DNA from: Corynebacterium tapiri
Lineage (GTDB): Bacteria > Actinomycetota > Actinomycetes > Mycobacteriales > Mycobacteriaceae
DNA: 64,000 nucleotides
Assembly: GCF_006334925.1 (NCBI RefSeq)
Contig: NZ_VDHJ01000003.1
Coordinates: forward strand, 1 to 64,000
Direction: 5' to 3'
Shown: positions 1-9,155 of the stretch, in pieces
Position numbering within the stretch: position 1 is the first letter of the stretch
Layout of the letters: the number at the start of each line of letters is the position of its first letter
Notes under the pieces: generated by a model
What the model was told of the DNA's origin: nothing
Database searches by the model: none
What the model saw: the letters and a program-made list of their open reading frames with translations, nothing else
Made by a program: the position numbers and the translations under genes

Positions 1-121
1 CCGGTTGCTGCTGGGCCTGCTGAGCAGGTGGGTATCAATCTTGTGGGGGTGCAGTGACTCCAAACAGGTTGACATCCACCGTCCTGTCATCATTTGCACT
101 TCCGAGAAGCTTCGCGCCCCG

Positions 122-216
122 CCAAACCACGCGCCCCGCCAAACCACGCGCTCCCGCCAAACCACGCGCCCCCGCCAAACCACGCTCCCACCAAACCACG
201 CTCCCACCAAACCACG
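122..216. repeat. Six-copy short tandem repeat upstream of aftC
   Basis: The decamer CCAAACCACG occurs six times, starting at 122, 139, 157, 175, 191 and 207, so the period drifts between 16 and 18 bases. The linkers are GC-rich (CGCCCCG, CTCCCG, CTCCCA). The array ends about 50 bases before the aftC promoter. Plus-strand frames through it are open and would give a Pro/Ala/Lys/Arg-rich peptide, but no recognised protein begins there. Function unknown. Confidence 0.9.
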
Positions 217-267
217 ACCGCCCCGCACAATCGGCCAGGCCTCGCCGCCAACCCACTTACCTGCCAC

Positions 268-282
268 TAGCCTGTTCAAGGG
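268..282 (+). promoter_or_regulatory. -10 element of leaderless aftC
   Basis: TAGCCT at 268-273 is followed by exactly eight bases and then GTG at 282. This TAnnnT-N8-start layout recurs at several genes in the window and is the expected form of a sigma-A -10 box driving a leaderless mRNA. It is the main reason for placing the aftC start at 282. Confidence 0.5.
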
Positions 283-1499
283 TGAGCACTCCCCTTCTAA
301 CGAGTTCCCCAGCAGCTTCGAGCATCAGCCGGGTAGTCAGAGTCGGCGCATGGCCCCTGGCAGTGACCCTCGTCATCCACGCCATTGCCGTCTTGGCCGT
401 CGAGGGCTCCCCTACCGACGACTTCACTACCGTCTACTCCGCGATCAGGCGCTTCCTTGACGGAGTCCCTGTGTACAACGAGGTCTACCATCACGTTGAC
501 CCGCATTACCTGTACAACCCCGGCGCCACGCTGCTGCTCGCACCTCTGGGAATGATCACCAACTTCACTCTGGCACGCGGGTTGTTCATCCTCGCGAATG
601 CTGCCGGGATTATTGCCAGCCTTGCTATTCTCACTCGCCTCGTCGGTCACAAGCTCAGCGGGGCGCTCTTCCCGCTTTCGATCGTTGTCGCCTTCTGCAC
701 CGAGGCAGTGCGCAGCACCCTGGTGTTTTCCAACATCAATGGGCTCTTGCTCCTCGCACTCGTTGGCTTCTACTGGCTGTGGCTTAGCAACCGTCGAGGA
801 GCGGCCGGACTCGTTCTCGGGCTCGCCATCGTAATCAAGCCGATGTTCGCCCCCGTGGCTGTCATCCCGATTGTGCAGCGCTGCTGGAAGACACCCCTCA
901 TGGCCGCCCTCGTTCCTGCTGTTCTCAACCTCGTTGCCTGGCCGATCATCCCCGGAGCACAGGGGTACCTCACCGAGGTCGCGCCCTACCTGAAGATCAC
1001 GCGCGATTATGCCAACGTGTCGCTTCCTGGGTTGACCACCTACTTCGCCACTCCCCCTGTGGTTTTTTGGTCCCTCGCCGTGGTCGTCGCGGTCAGTGTC
1101 ATCCTTGGCGGGTTGGCGCTTCTGCGCTTGATGCGTATCGACGACTTCACCTGGCTAGTCACCACCACAACCCTGGTGCTCACCGGCGTGTATCTCCTGT
1201 CCTCCCTGGGACAGCAGTATTACTCGCTAATGCTCATTCCAGCCTTGTTCACCGCGCTTCGCCCGTCCAGCGCCTTCCACACCACTCCGGCGTGGCTCGC
1301 CGCAGTCATGTTCCTGGCACCGCTGGACTGGGCAACTCATGAGTGGCCGACGCTGGGGCGCTGGTTCACGCTTTTCCTGCCCACCATGGGTTGGCTCATG
1401 CTCGTGGTGACGATCGCTGCCTGGGCAATCAGCCGCCCAAAAGCAAGCGATAAACTACATCCACCCCACACGGACAAGAAAGTGATTGCCCATGACTGA
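282..1499 (+). CDS. aftC: Alpha-(1->3) arabinofuranosyltransferase AftC (GT87/DUF2029)
   Basis: Polytopic GT-C glycosyltransferase of 405 residues. AftC adds alpha-1,3-branched arabinofuranose from decaprenyl-phosphoryl-arabinose onto arabinan outside the membrane. After a first hydrophobic helix (AVTLVIHAIAVLAV) an Asp-Asp pair (SPTDDFTTVY) lies in the first outer loop, where GT-C enzymes keep their acidic catalytic residues. About ten more hydrophobic segments follow, as usual for DUF2029. The neighbours msrB and hemQ repeat the mycobacterial aftC-msrB-hemQ order, which favours AftC over other GT87 enzymes. The frame is open back to 54, but the low-complexity Pro/Lys/Arg stretch there is the tandem repeat and has no ribosome site. 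The 3' end overlaps msrB by eight bases, suggesting coupling. Confidence 0.8.
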   Translation: MSTPLLTSSPAASSISRVVRVGAWPLAVTLVIHAIAVLAVEGSPTDDFTTVYSAIRRFLDGVPVYNEVYHHVDPHYLYNPGATLLLAPLGMITNFTLARGLFILANAAGIIASLAILTRLVGHKLSGALFPLSIVVAFCTEAVRSTLVFSNINGLLLLALVGFYWLWLSNRRGAAGLVLGLAIVIKPMFAPVAVIPIVQRCWKTPLMAALVPAVLNLVAWPIIPGAQGYLTEVAPYLKITRDYANVSLPGLTTYFATPPVVFWSLAVVVAVSVILGGLALLRLMRIDDFTWLVTTTTLVLTGVYLLSSLGQQYYSLMLIPALFTALRPSSAFHTTPAWLAAVMFLAPLDWATHEWPTLGRWFTLFLPTMGWLMLVVTIAAWAISRPKASDKLHPPHTDKKVIAHD

Positions 1500-1902
1500 T
1501 TTCAAACTGATCCCGGATGCGCAGTGGCGCGAGCGCTTGACGCCGGAGGAGTACCACGTGCTCCGGGAAGCTGGAACCGAGCCGCCTGGGGTGGGCGAAT
1601 ACACCAACACCACCACCGAAGGTGTGTATTGCTGCCGCGCCTGCGGAACCGAACTATTCCGCTCCACGGAGAAGTTCGAGTCTCACTGCGGATGGCCGTC
1701 ATTCTTCTCCCCCGCCGATTCTGACAAAGTGATCGAACGCGAGGACCGCTCACTCGGCATGGTGCGCACAGAGGTCATCTGCGCGAATTGCGAGTCCCAC
1801 CTGGGGCATGTCTTCGCCGGCGAGGGTTATCAGACCCCCACCGACCTGCGCTACTGCATCAACTCGATCAGTTTGCGTCTCGACGAGCGCCCGGTGGACT
1901 AA
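1492..1902 (+). CDS. msrB: Peptide methionine (R)-S-oxide reductase MsrB
   Basis: Reduces methionine-R-sulfoxide in oxidised proteins. It is 136 residues, a normal single-domain MsrB. Two CxxC pairs that bind structural zinc are visible (CRAC and CANC), along with the family signatures HCGWPSFF and HLGHVF and the catalytic Cys in LRYCINS. ATG 1492 is preferred over TTG 1486: an AAGAAAG ribosome site lies about eight bases upstream, and the ATG overlaps the aftC stop. It converges on hemQ with a six-base gap. With HemQ, DtxR and OxyR in the same window, it fits an oxidative-stress and haem neighbourhood. Confidence 0.95.
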   Translation: MTDFKLIPDAQWRERLTPEEYHVLREAGTEPPGVGEYTNTTTEGVYCCRACGTELFRSTEKFESHCGWPSFFSPADSDKVIEREDRSLGMVRTEVICANCESHLGHVFAGEGYQTPTDLRYCINSISLRLDERPVD

Positions 1903-1908
1903 TCCCTC

Positions 1909-2610
1909 TTAAGGAAGGACCGCGATGAGTTCGCGGATGCCTGCCACGCGCCGTCCGCTAAAGAACGGCGTCTCCTCGCGCACGTGCAAGCGAGCCTCCG
2001 TGTAGCGCATCTTGTGCATGAGATCGACGATGCGGTGCAGCTCGGGTGCCTCGAAGGCGAGCATCCACTCGTAGTCGCCCAGTGAGAACGCCGGCACCGT
2101 GTTGGCGCGCACATCCGGGAAAGCCCGGGCGTTCTGGCCGTGCTCGGCCAGGATGCGGCGGCGATCCGTTGGCTCGAGCAGGTACCAGTCGTAAGAGCGG
2201 ATGAACGGGTAAACGGTGATCCAGTCGCCCGGTTCCTCTCCCATGATGAAGCTGGGCAGGTGCGACTTGTTGAACTCAGCCGGGCGGTGCAGGCCGTTGC
2301 CAATCCAGGCGATCTCCAGGCACTGCCCCAGCACGGTGTCTCGTCGCAAGCGGGCAAGCGCGTCCTGGATTTGCTCGAACTCCTCGGCGTGCCACCAGAT
2401 CATAATGTCGGCTTCCGCGCGGATGCCCGAGATGTCGTAGATGCCACGGACGGTCACCTGGCCGGCTTCCTCCAGCTCGGAGAAGAATGCTTCGGCTTGC
2501 GCGATGATCTGTTCGCGCTCGCTACCAAGGGCTCCCGGGATAGCCCGGAAGGTCACCCACTGGGTGTAGCGCTGCACCGCATTGAGTTTCTCGTAATCAA
2601 GTTTGGCCAT
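1909..2610 (-). CDS. hemQ: Coproheme decarboxylase HemQ (ChdC)
   Basis: Last enzyme of the coproporphyrin-dependent haem pathway of Gram-positive bacteria. It decarboxylates iron-coproporphyrin III to haem b using H2O2. It is 233 residues with the chlorite-dismutase fold. His117 (KSHLPSF), Tyr134 ([11 protein letters not shown]) and His157 (LAEHGQ) sit at the spacing of the distal His, radical Tyr and proximal His known in corynebacterial HemQ. The start at 2610 (MAKLDYEKL) is chosen because AAAGGA lies at a workable distance from it, whereas the upstream GTG 2619 is too close to that site. No other haem gene is in the window. Confidence 0.93.
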   Translation of the reverse strand: MAKLDYEKLNAVQRYTQWVTFRAIPGALGSEREQIIAQAEAFFSELEEAGQVTVRGIYDISGIRAEADIMIWWHAEEFEQIQDALARLRRDTVLGQCLEIAWIGNGLHRPAEFNKSHLPSFIMGEEPGDWITVYPFIRSYDWYLLEPTDRRRILAEHGQNARAFPDVRANTVPAFSLGDYEWMLAFEAPELHRIVDLMHKMRYTEARLHVREETPFFSGRRVAGIRELIAVLP

Positions 2611-2744
2611 GGAGCCCACGGTCCTTTCGCATCAACCGATCTAACAACGCATCCATCATAAGTTGTAGATGCGGTTTACGGGAACGCCGGGTGTCCGGCG
2701 CGCCTCCACCGTGAATCTGCCACCTGAAAGTAGCCTTGGCGCCC

Positions 2745-3368
2745 GTGAGCAACTCCGATTCTTCTCAGGTGCGCGCCGTTTCTTCCGCCGACGATCAGAA
2801 CGGCACCCCGCCCGCGTTTACTCGTGCTGTTGAAGCGATGCACGAGGCCTCACTCCGGGCTGAACTGACCCTGGGAACGATTCGTCCGCCCCAGCGCCTC
2901 GCCCCGTTCTCCCATGCGGTTGGACTCGAGGTCCACGCAGTTGATGAGGATTTGGGCCAAATCCCGGAGGATTCTCAAGGCGATGCCTTCGGCCGCTTGA
3001 TCCTGCTGCACGACCCGGGTGCCGACGACGCCTGGGACGGACCTATGCGCCTTGTCGCCTACATCCAGGCCGACATGGACGATGAGGTTGCCGGAGATCC
3101 CTTGCTGCCCGACGTCGCGTGGCAGTGGCTCAACGAGGGATTGCACGAGTGTGGCGCGCGCTTTACCAACCTCGGAGGCACAGTAACGTCCACCGCCTCC
3201 GTGCGCTTCGGGGAAATCGGGGGCCCGCCACGCGCCCACCAGCTGGAAATGCGCGCCAGCTGGACGGCGGAAGATGTCGAGCTGGCGGCCCACGTGGAGG
3301 CGTTCTCCCATGTGCTGGCCAACGTCGCGGGCCTGCCGCCGGTGGGTGTGACGGAGCTCGGCCGCTAG
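2745..3368 (+). CDS. DUF3000 family protein
   Basis: Conserved actinobacterial protein of unknown function, about 207 residues, cytoplasmic with no membrane segment. The N-terminal 20 residues are Ser/Asp-rich. The body contains LTLGTIRPPQRLAPFSHAVG, a conserved-looking block, and an Asp-rich centre. The neighbours hemQ and rnd flank DUF3000 in corynebacteria and mycobacteria, which supports the assignment. The start is taken as GTG 2745, because TAGCCT at 2731-2736 lies exactly eight bases before it, as at aftC. TTG 2736 behind GAAAG is the alternative. The stop abuts the ATG of the RNase D gene, so the two are probably one operon. Confidence 0.8.
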   Translation: MSNSDSSQVRAVSSADDQNGTPPAFTRAVEAMHEASLRAELTLGTIRPPQRLAPFSHAVGLEVHAVDEDLGQIPEDSQGDAFGRLILLHDPGADDAWDGPMRLVAYIQADMDDEVAGDPLLPDVAWQWLNEGLHECGARFTNLGGTVTSTASVRFGEIGGPPRAHQLEMRASWTAEDVELAAHVEAFSHVLANVAGLPPVGVTELGR

Positions 3369-4556
3369 ATGTTCCCGCGCCCTGGGCACTTCCAGCTGGT
3401 AAATACCCCGGCGGGCTTCGAGGAGGCCGCAGGTCTACTGGCCCAAGGATCAGGTCCTATTGCGGTAGACACCGAGCGTGCCTCCGGCTACCGCTATGAC
3501 GACCGCGCGTTCCTTGTGCAGGTACATCGGCGCGGTGCCGGGGTTTTTCTCTTCGATCCGGAAGGTCAACGCCAAGACTTTCGCTCAATCCTCGGCCCAG
3601 TTCTTAGCGGCCAGTGCTGGGTTGTGCACGCTGCTGCCTCTGATCTCCCGTGCCTGGCCAGCCTCGGGCTGCGCCCAGGCACACTGGTAGACACAGAGCT
3701 GGGCGGTCGCCTGCTGGGTATGCCCAAGGTCAATCTCGCCGCGATGCACGAGGAGCTGCTGGGCATCCATCTGGCCAAAGGGCATGGTGCCGAGGACTGG
3801 TCTCGCCGGCCGCTGCCGCCCAGCTGGCTCGACTACGCAGCCGATGATGTGGCGTACTTGCTCGATGTGGCGGAGGTGCTCGTCGAAAAGCTCGATCTCG
3901 ACGGCAAGCTCGACATCTTTGCGCAGGAGTGCGCGCACATCCTCGCCCAGCACGCCCACCCGCTTCAGCCCCCGACCTTCGGTCAGCTTAAGGGGGTGCA
4001 TCGGGTGCGAGACCCGCGTCAGCTGGGTACGGCACGCGCGCTTTTCGACGCCCGGGACAACCTGGCAAGAAAGAACGACCTATCACCCCAGAGGATCCTG
4101 AAGAGTAAGGATCTGATCGAGATAGCGCTCAGTGAGAGACAGCGCCGGCACGTATTTCCGCGATACGTGAAGCCGCGCTATCGCGCCGCGCTTCAGAAGG
4201 CTTTGCGCGAGCCTGTCGTACCCGGGCAGGAAACGTCCCTGCCGCCCAAAAACAGCGACTGTCCGTCGAAGTCGAGCTGGCCGGCTGTAGACCCGCATTC
4301 CTGGGATGTTCTGACAGCCGTGCGCGATCAGCTCAGTGATTTGGCTGATAGTGTGCGCATCCCCGTGGAAAACCTCATTCAGCCGGCTATCCTCCGTGAG
4401 GCTGTCTGGGAGTGCGCGGGGCCGGCGGGGGCCTGGCCTGTGACCGTTAACAGGATCCGAGTGATCCTGGAAAGAGCTGGAGCACGCGCCTGGCAGATCG
4501 ATGCGGTGGCCGGAATTATTTTTGCCTGCCTCCGGGAGGCTGAAACCGCGCTCTAG
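3369..4556 (+). CDS. rnd: Ribonuclease D-like 3'-5' exonuclease with HRDC domain
   Basis: 3'-5' exoribonuclease of the DEDDy class, probably trimming tRNA or other stable RNA 3' ends. It has 395 residues. The exonuclease domain spans roughly residues 10-180 and carries Asp34/Glu36 in AVDTERASG, the second Asp in VVHAAASDL and the Tyr/Asp of the third motif in [11 protein letters not shown]. An HRDC helical domain follows near residues 215-290, then a variable tail. ATG follows directly after the DUF3000 stop. The 3' end overlaps the end of convergent dxs by four bases with no terminator between them. Paralogues annotated only as HRDC proteins are the same family. Confidence 0.88.
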   Translation: MFPRPGHFQLVNTPAGFEEAAGLLAQGSGPIAVDTERASGYRYDDRAFLVQVHRRGAGVFLFDPEGQRQDFRSILGPVLSGQCWVVHAAASDLPCLASLGLRPGTLVDTELGGRLLGMPKVNLAAMHEELLGIHLAKGHGAEDWSRRPLPPSWLDYAADDVAYLLDVAEVLVEKLDLDGKLDIFAQECAHILAQHAHPLQPPTFGQLKGVHRVRDPRQLGTARALFDARDNLARKNDLSPQRILKSKDLIEIALSERQRRHVFPRYVKPRYRAALQKALREPVVPGQETSLPPKNSDCPSKSSWPAVDPHSWDVLTAVRDQLSDLADSVRIPVENLIQPAILREAVWECAGPAGAWPVTVNRIRVILERAGARAWQIDAVAGIIFACLREAETAL

Positions 4557-6421
4557 AGCACTCCGCGGATAGTCGAGGTCAAGCCCGCAGTATCGAGGCC
4601 TACTTCTGCCAGCAGCTCATTGCGGGAGGCGTGCTTGGGGAAGATATGCGGGAATGCCGCGCGAGTGACCGGGGTGGTGATGCCGCGCAGATCCAGTTCC
4701 TCGGACACCGCGGAGCCGATGCCGCCGCGAACGAGTCCGTCTTCCACCACGATGACACGGTCCGCCGAGCGTGCAAGCTCCACGATGGAGTCACGGATTG
4801 GGAATACCCAGCGCGGATCGACCACTGTCAGCTCCGCATCGGTATCAGCGACAGCTTGCGCTGCCTCCACCGCGTTCTGCGCCAGCGAACCGGTAGCTAT
4901 CACCAGGACCTTTGTACCTTCGCCTGGCTGCTCGAAGAGGACATCCACACCGTCTTCGGTACGGCGTAGCGCCGGCACCGTGGCTCCCACGGATCCCTTG
5001 GGATAGCGCACCACGCTCGGCCCGGTCTCGATGGCAACCGCCTCGTGGAACAGCTCCACCAGGGTGTCCCCATCGCGCGGGGCCGCGATGTGAATCCCCG
5101 GAACGATCGAGGAAATAGCCATATCCCAGACGCCATTGTGGCTGGCTCCATCCGAGCCAGTAACTCCGGAACGATCCAGCATCAAAGTGACGGGCAAGTT
5201 GAGCAGGCCCACGTCCATGAGCAACTGGTCAAAGGCTCGGTTGAGGAAGGTCGAGTAGAGAGCCACGACGGGGTGCACGCCGGTCATCGCCAGGCCGGCC
5301 GCCGACGTGAGGGCGTGGGCCTCGGCGATTCCTACGTCGTAGAAGCGCTCCGGGAAGGCATCGGCAAAGTCCTGCAGTCCGGTAGGTCCGGCCATCGCAG
5401 CAGTGATGGCCACAACGTCGTCACGCTGATGCCCAAGTGCGACCATCTCGTCGGCAAAGATGTCCGTCCACCCACGTGAGGCTTGCTTGGTGGGTTCTCC
5501 GGTCAGCGGATCGATCGCCCCGGTCGAGTGCATTTGGTCGGCCACGTGGTTGACTGCCGGAGCGAACCCGTGCCCCTTTTCCGTGACCGCGTGCACGATG
5601 ATCGGCCCGTCGAAGTCACGGGCATACACCAGTGCCTTTTCCAAGGCTTTAATGTCGTGCCCGTTGACCGGGCCCACGTACTTCAAGCCCAGATCCGAGA
5701 ACATCTCGGTGGGCAGCACCTGCGACTTCACGCCCTCCTTGACGGCCGCGAGCGCCTCAAAGGTGCGCGCACCGACCCAGCCCAGCTGCTTGAGGCGCTT
5801 CTTGCCCGACTCCATGAGCTCGTCGTAACCGTGCTGCATGCGAATCGACGCCAAGTTGGCGGCCATACCGCCAATGGTCGGGGAATAGCTGCGGCCGTTG
5901 TCGTTGACCACAATCACCACATTGCGCTCTCCCCCAGCAATGTTGTTCAGTGCCTCCCAGCACATGCCACCAGTCAGGGCACCATCGCCCACCACGGCTA
6001 CCGCATTGCGATCCCCCTGGCCCGCCAGGTCCATCCCCTTGGCCAGGCCATCCGCATAGGACAGCGCCGCGGAGGCGTGGGAGGACTCGGTCCAGTCGTG
6101 CTCAGATTCCCCACGGTCGGTGTAGCCCGACAGTCCCCCGCGCTGGCGCAAGGTATCAAACTGGCCTGCTCGCCCAGTCAAAATCTTGTGCACATACGAC
6201 TGGTGGGAGGTATCAAACACGATGGGATCGTGCGGGGAATCAAAAACCCGGTGCAGCGCCATGGTCAGTTCGACCACGCCCAGGTTGGGCCCAAGGTGCC
6301 CGCCGGTGACGGCCACCTTGTGCACCAGAAAATCCCTAATTTCCTGTGCCAGGTCCTCGAGGCGGTCAGAAGGAAGGGCCTTGAGGTCCTTCGGTGAGCC
6401 AATCGAGTCCAGGATCGACAT
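4553..6421 (-). CDS. dxs: 1-deoxy-D-xylulose-5-phosphate synthase
   Basis: First enzyme of the MEP isoprenoid pathway: condenses pyruvate and glyceraldehyde 3-phosphate to DXP using thiamine diphosphate. It has 622 residues, full length. The N-terminal TPP domain shows [12 protein letters not shown], the catalytic-loop HQSYVHK and the Mg/TPP motif [16 protein letters not shown]. The pyrimidine-binding domain has [15 protein letters not shown], and the C-terminal transketolase domain ends near 4560. ATG 6421 has GGAAGGA seven bases upstream. Product is needed for decaprenyl-phosphate, the lipid carrier used by AftC. A separate terminator (6465-6507) divides it from the trmA-like gene upstream. 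Confidence 0.97.
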   Translation of the reverse strand: MSILDSIGSPKDLKALPSDRLEDLAQEIRDFLVHKVAVTGGHLGPNLGVVELTMALHRVFDSPHDPIVFDTSHQSYVHKILTGRAGQFDTLRQRGGLSGYTDRGESEHDWTESSHASAALSYADGLAKGMDLAGQGDRNAVAVVGDGALTGGMCWEALNNIAGGERNVVIVVNDNGRSYSPTIGGMAANLASIRMQHGYDELMESGKKRLKQLGWVGARTFEALAAVKEGVKSQVLPTEMFSDLGLKYVGPVNGHDIKALEKALVYARDFDGPIIVHAVTEKGHGFAPAVNHVADQMHSTGAIDPLTGEPTKQASRGWTDIFADEMVALGHQRDDVVAITAAMAGPTGLQDFADAFPERFYDVGIAEAHALTSAAGLAMTGVHPVVALYSTFLNRAFDQLLMDVGLLNLPVTLMLDRSGVTGSDGASHNGVWDMAISSIVPGIHIAAPRDGDTLVELFHEAVAIETGPSVVRYPKGSVGATVPALRRTEDGVDVLFEQPGEGTKVLVIATGSLAQNAVEAAQAVADTDAELTVVDPRWVFPIRDSIVELARSADRVIVVEDGLVRGGIGSAVSEELDLRGITTPVTRAAFPHIFPKHASRNELLAEVGLDTAGLTSTIRGVL

Positions 6422-6464
6422 TCTCCATTCCTTCCGCGCTCAAACCACTCAGTGTTGTGTGAAT

Positions 6465-6507
6465 CTAAAAATAAGCTTCTCGCAATGCTACCTTTCAGCA
6501 TTGCGAG
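6465..6507 (-). terminator. Rho-independent terminator after the trmA-like gene
   Basis: Perfect 11-base stem: CTCGCAATGCT at 6479-6489 pairs with AGCATTGCGAG at 6497-6507 around a seven-base loop. Read on the minus strand, a T-rich run (TTATTTTT) begins about five bases past the stem. It separates the RNA methyltransferase gene from dxs. Confidence 0.65.
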
Positions 6508-6516
6508 CCCGGCAAT

Positions 6517-7728
6517 CTACCGCTCGAAAACGGAGATGACCTCGAAGTGGTGGGTGCCCGGAAAGGCGTCGATAAGCACCATTTCCGTGCAGGAGTACCC
6601 CGCCTCGAGCCAGTAACCCAGATCTCGGGAGAACGTGGCCGGATCGCACCCGATATGGACCACGCGTCTGGGCTGTGCAGCCGCAACATCAGAAATGACC
6701 TTGTGGCCAGCTCCCGTGCGTGGTGGGTCGAGGACGACCACATCAGGGGCAGGCAGCTGGGCAATCGCACCATCCACCCGCGAGTTGAGGTGCCGCACGT
6801 TCAGCCCCTCGAGCGCCGGCTGGGCGGTATCCGCGGCATCGGAGTAGTCCACGGAAACGACCTGCTCGCAGAACTTGGCGAGTACCGGAGCGAACAGACC
6901 CACCCCGCCGTAGAGGTCCCAGGCTGTGGCTCCCTGGATGCCGTCGAGTGCTTGTTCGATGACCCGGCAGTATTCCGCAGGCGCTGCGACATGAGCTTGC
7001 CAGAAGGCCGTCGGCGGGAAGCGGAACTCAAGCTCCCCCACCTTTTCGGTGACTTCACCCGGCCCTTCCAGGGTGGTGGTCACCGTTTCCACCCGGCGAC
7101 CTCGCGAGGCCTTGGCGGTTTGGGCAAGGTGGCGGCGCCCCTGGCTGTCTCGCACCGCGACGAGCTCGGCACCCGGTGCAAAGGAGCCACTAGTCGCGTC
7201 AACGACACCATCCAGCACACCATCTGCGACCTGAGAGCAGGGCTGACCGGCGACAATGTCACGCGAACCCCGCCGGCGGAAACCAGCACGCCCCTGGGCG
7301 TCCACACCAAGGCGGACCCGCGTGCGCCATCCCTGAGTGGGCTGCAACGTCCGCGATTCAACCTGCGGCAATGAGTCCGGAGAGGCCACCCGCGAAAGCT
7401 GACCGAGCAGGATGTCTTTCTTGATCTCCAGCTCGGCGTCTTCACGCAGGTGGTGAAAGTCGCAGCACCCTGCCCCGGCATCGGCAGCAGCGCATCGGGA
7501 CGGTCCACGCAGCTGCGAGGGCTTGACGACGCCCACACTCTGCCCACGCAGGAACTTCTTTTTCACTTGGGTAAGCGTGACGTCCACGGTGTCGCCAGGA
7601 AAGGCGTCGGCGACAAAGACCACGCGGCCATCGTCTGCGTGGCCAATGCCCTCTCCCCCGTGTGCCATCCGGGTGATCTCACACGTAATCCGATCGCCCA
7701 CGCTCAGGGCCACAACATCAGTGGACAC
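6517..7728 (-). CDS. TrmA/RlmD-type 23S rRNA or tRNA (uracil-C5) methyltransferase
   Basis: SAM-dependent m5U methyltransferase acting on RNA; rRNA versus tRNA target cannot be decided from sequence alone. It has 403 residues. A TRAM RNA-binding domain occupies about residues 5-65 (GDRITCEITRMAHGGEGIG). The Rossmann methyltransferase domain has DLYGGVGLFAPVLA, the family motif VVLDPPRTGAG and the catalytic Cys in HIGCDPATFSRD. A possible remnant Fe-S cluster site (CAAADAGAGCC) lies near residues 83-93. GTG 7728 is directly next to the stop of the DUF3710 gene upstream, so the two are cotranscribed and probably coupled. Confidence 0.85.
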   Translation of the reverse strand: MSTDVVALSVGDRITCEITRMAHGGEGIGHADDGRVVFVADAFPGDTVDVTLTQVKKKFLRGQSVGVVKPSQLRGPSRCAAADAGAGCCDFHHLREDAELEIKKDILLGQLSRVASPDSLPQVESRTLQPTQGWRTRVRLGVDAQGRAGFRRRGSRDIVAGQPCSQVADGVLDGVVDATSGSFAPGAELVAVRDSQGRRHLAQTAKASRGRRVETVTTTLEGPGEVTEKVGELEFRFPPTAFWQAHVAAPAEYCRVIEQALDGIQGATAWDLYGGVGLFAPVLAKFCEQVVSVDYSDAADTAQPALEGLNVRHLNSRVDGAIAQLPAPDVVVLDPPRTGAGHKVISDVAAAQPRRVVHIGCDPATFSRDLGYWLEAGYSCTEMVLIDAFPGTHHFEVISVFER

Positions 7729-8502
7729 TTACTTGTCCTCGGTCTGCTGATTGCGCTGCGCACCAGGATTGCCCACCTGACGCAAGGCCTCGGCGGCCTC
7801 GTCCAGCGCCTGCTCGTCATACTGGCGCTGTGCTTGGGCTTCGTTCTGGCGCTGCTGCATGGCCTGCTGCACCTGAGCAACCAACGGGGCCGGCAAAGCG
7901 ACCGGAAGCGAGGTGCCAGCCAGCATCGGGTCGGTACCTCGGTAAACAAAGGTGCAGGCCATGAGCTTGCGGGCCGTCTCCGCCAGCTGATCGGCCTTCT
8001 CGGCCGGGGAGGCCAGGGTAAAGCGCAGCATCCACCGGGATCCGTCGGCGCCGAGTACCCGCATGACATTGCCACCGGCTTCGCCCACGATCTCCTTGCC
8101 AAAGGGACCATCGACAAACTCAGCGGCCAGGCCATCGCGATTCATTCCCTCGCAGATCTCCTCGCTTGCCTCCTCCCACTGGCCTCCAGCGGTGGGTGCC
8201 GCGAAGGCTACCGGCGTGATGCGGCCTGACTCAGTGACGATGTGCAGCATGCGCGGGCCCTGCTCGCCCATCTCCACCTGAACCTGGCTTCCCTTGGGCA
8301 GGGGAAGCTTCATTGACCCCAGGTTCAGCACACCGGTAGAGAACTCGGAGAAGTCGAACTCCTCGATATTGAATTCTGCGCCGTCGAATGGGCCAGAAAC
8401 CGGCTCATCCCCTACAGGCTGCTCGGGCTGATCAACGGGAAGTTCTTCCGCGGGCTGAACCGGCGCGTCCTGGTTCTTCTTGCCGAATGGCCACATGGGC
8501 AT
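7729..8502 (-). CDS. DUF3710 family protein
   Basis: Conserved actinobacterial protein of about 257 residues and unknown function. It begins MPMWPFGKKN, followed by an acidic Pro/Glu-rich linker, then a compact domain (GSMKLPLPKGSQVQVEMGEQG, later GEAGGNVMRVLGADG and WMLRFTLASPAE), and ends in a Gln/Ala-rich, probably helical tail. No membrane segment. ATG 8502 is preferred because AAAGGG lies about 11 bases upstream; GTG 8514 overlaps that site and ATG 8496 is the other choice. It lies between dut and the methyltransferase gene in the corynebacterial order. Confidence 0.8.
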   Translation of the reverse strand: MPMWPFGKKNQDAPVQPAEELPVDQPEQPVGDEPVSGPFDGAEFNIEEFDFSEFSTGVLNLGSMKLPLPKGSQVQVEMGEQGPRMLHIVTESGRITPVAFAAPTAGGQWEEASEEICEGMNRDGLAAEFVDGPFGKEIVGEAGGNVMRVLGADGSRWMLRFTLASPAEKADQLAETARKLMACTFVYRGTDPMLAGTSLPVALPAPLVAQVQQAMQQRQNEAQAQRQYDEQALDEAAEALRQVGNPGAQRNQQTEDK

Positions 8503-8609
8503 GTTTCCACTCACCCTTTCTTAAAAAATGCTTTGCGGGCGTATCAAAGGTCCACTGTACGCACCTGGGTGCGCAGTGCTGGTGTATGCGGCTGATCTAT
8601 GCAGCTCGC

Positions 8610-9092
8610 CTACGCACGCGCGTCGGTTCCGGTCGAACCGTGCCCGGCGGCACCGCGAGCTGTTTCGTCGAGCTCGTCGACGACGATGAAGTCACACAGT
8701 TCCACCCGCTGCACAACGAGCTGGGCGATGCGCGAGCCGCGCGGTAGACGGATGGTCTCCTGCGGGTCCAAGTTGATGAGGTTGACTTTCAGCTCACCTC
8801 GGTAGCCAGCATCAATTGTCCCCGGGGCGTTGACCATGCTCAGTCCATGCTTGTGCGCCAGGCCGGAGCGCGGGTGCACCAGCCCCACCGTGCCGACCGG
8901 CAGCGCCACGGCGATTCCGGTCCCCACCAAGGCGCGTTCCCCAGGAGCCAGGATGACGTCTTCGGTGCAGGAGAGATCCACTCCGGCGTCGTCCGGGTGC
9001 GAGCGAGTGGGAATAATGGCGTCGGGGATCAGGCGCTTGACCTTGACATCGCCGACAGGAGCTAGGGAGGAAGATACGTTGGGCTTGATCAC
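8610..9092 (-). CDS. dut: Deoxyuridine 5'-triphosphate nucleotidohydrolase (dUTPase)
   Basis: Hydrolyses dUTP to dUMP and pyrophosphate, keeping uracil out of DNA and supplying dTMP synthesis. About 160 residues, the homotrimeric type. All five motifs are visible: PDDAGVDLS (1), [10 protein letters not shown] (2), [11 protein letters not shown] with the catalytic Asp (3), [10 protein letters not shown] (4) and the C-terminal [10 protein letters not shown] phosphate-binding tail (5). GTG 9092 is chosen because TAGTCT ends seven bases before it, the leaderless layout seen elsewhere here. A TTG at 9110 is possible but has no ribosome site. It diverges from the DUF3093 gene over about 60 bases. 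Confidence 0.95.
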   Translation of the reverse strand: MIKPNVSSSLAPVGDVKVKRLIPDAIIPTRSHPDDAGVDLSCTEDVILAPGERALVGTGIAVALPVGTVGLVHPRSGLAHKHGLSMVNAPGTIDAGYRGELKVNLINLDPQETIRLPRGSRIAQLVVQRVELCDFIVVDELDETARGAAGHGSTGTDARA

Positions 9093-9140
9093 ACGCCTTA
9101 GACTATCCAAGGGGGTTCGGGTCTACATCTTTGGATGGAC

Positions 9141-9155
9141 TAGAGTCACCAGACG
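9141..9155 (+). promoter_or_regulatory. -10 element of leaderless DUF3093 gene
   Basis: TAGAGT at 9141-9146, eight bases, then GTG 9155. It matches the TAnAnT -10 consensus of corynebacterial sigma-A promoters. The opposite-strand promoter of dut lies within the same 60 bases. Confidence 0.55.

Noticed and set aside
122-216. Possible CRISPR array
   Set aside because: Units are only 16-18 bases with near-identical linkers, no unique spacers and no cas genes.
54-281. Upstream extension of the aftC frame through the Pro/Ala/Lys repeat
   Set aside because: Low-complexity repeat translation with no ribosome site; the TAGCCT box at 268 and homology both point to GTG 282.
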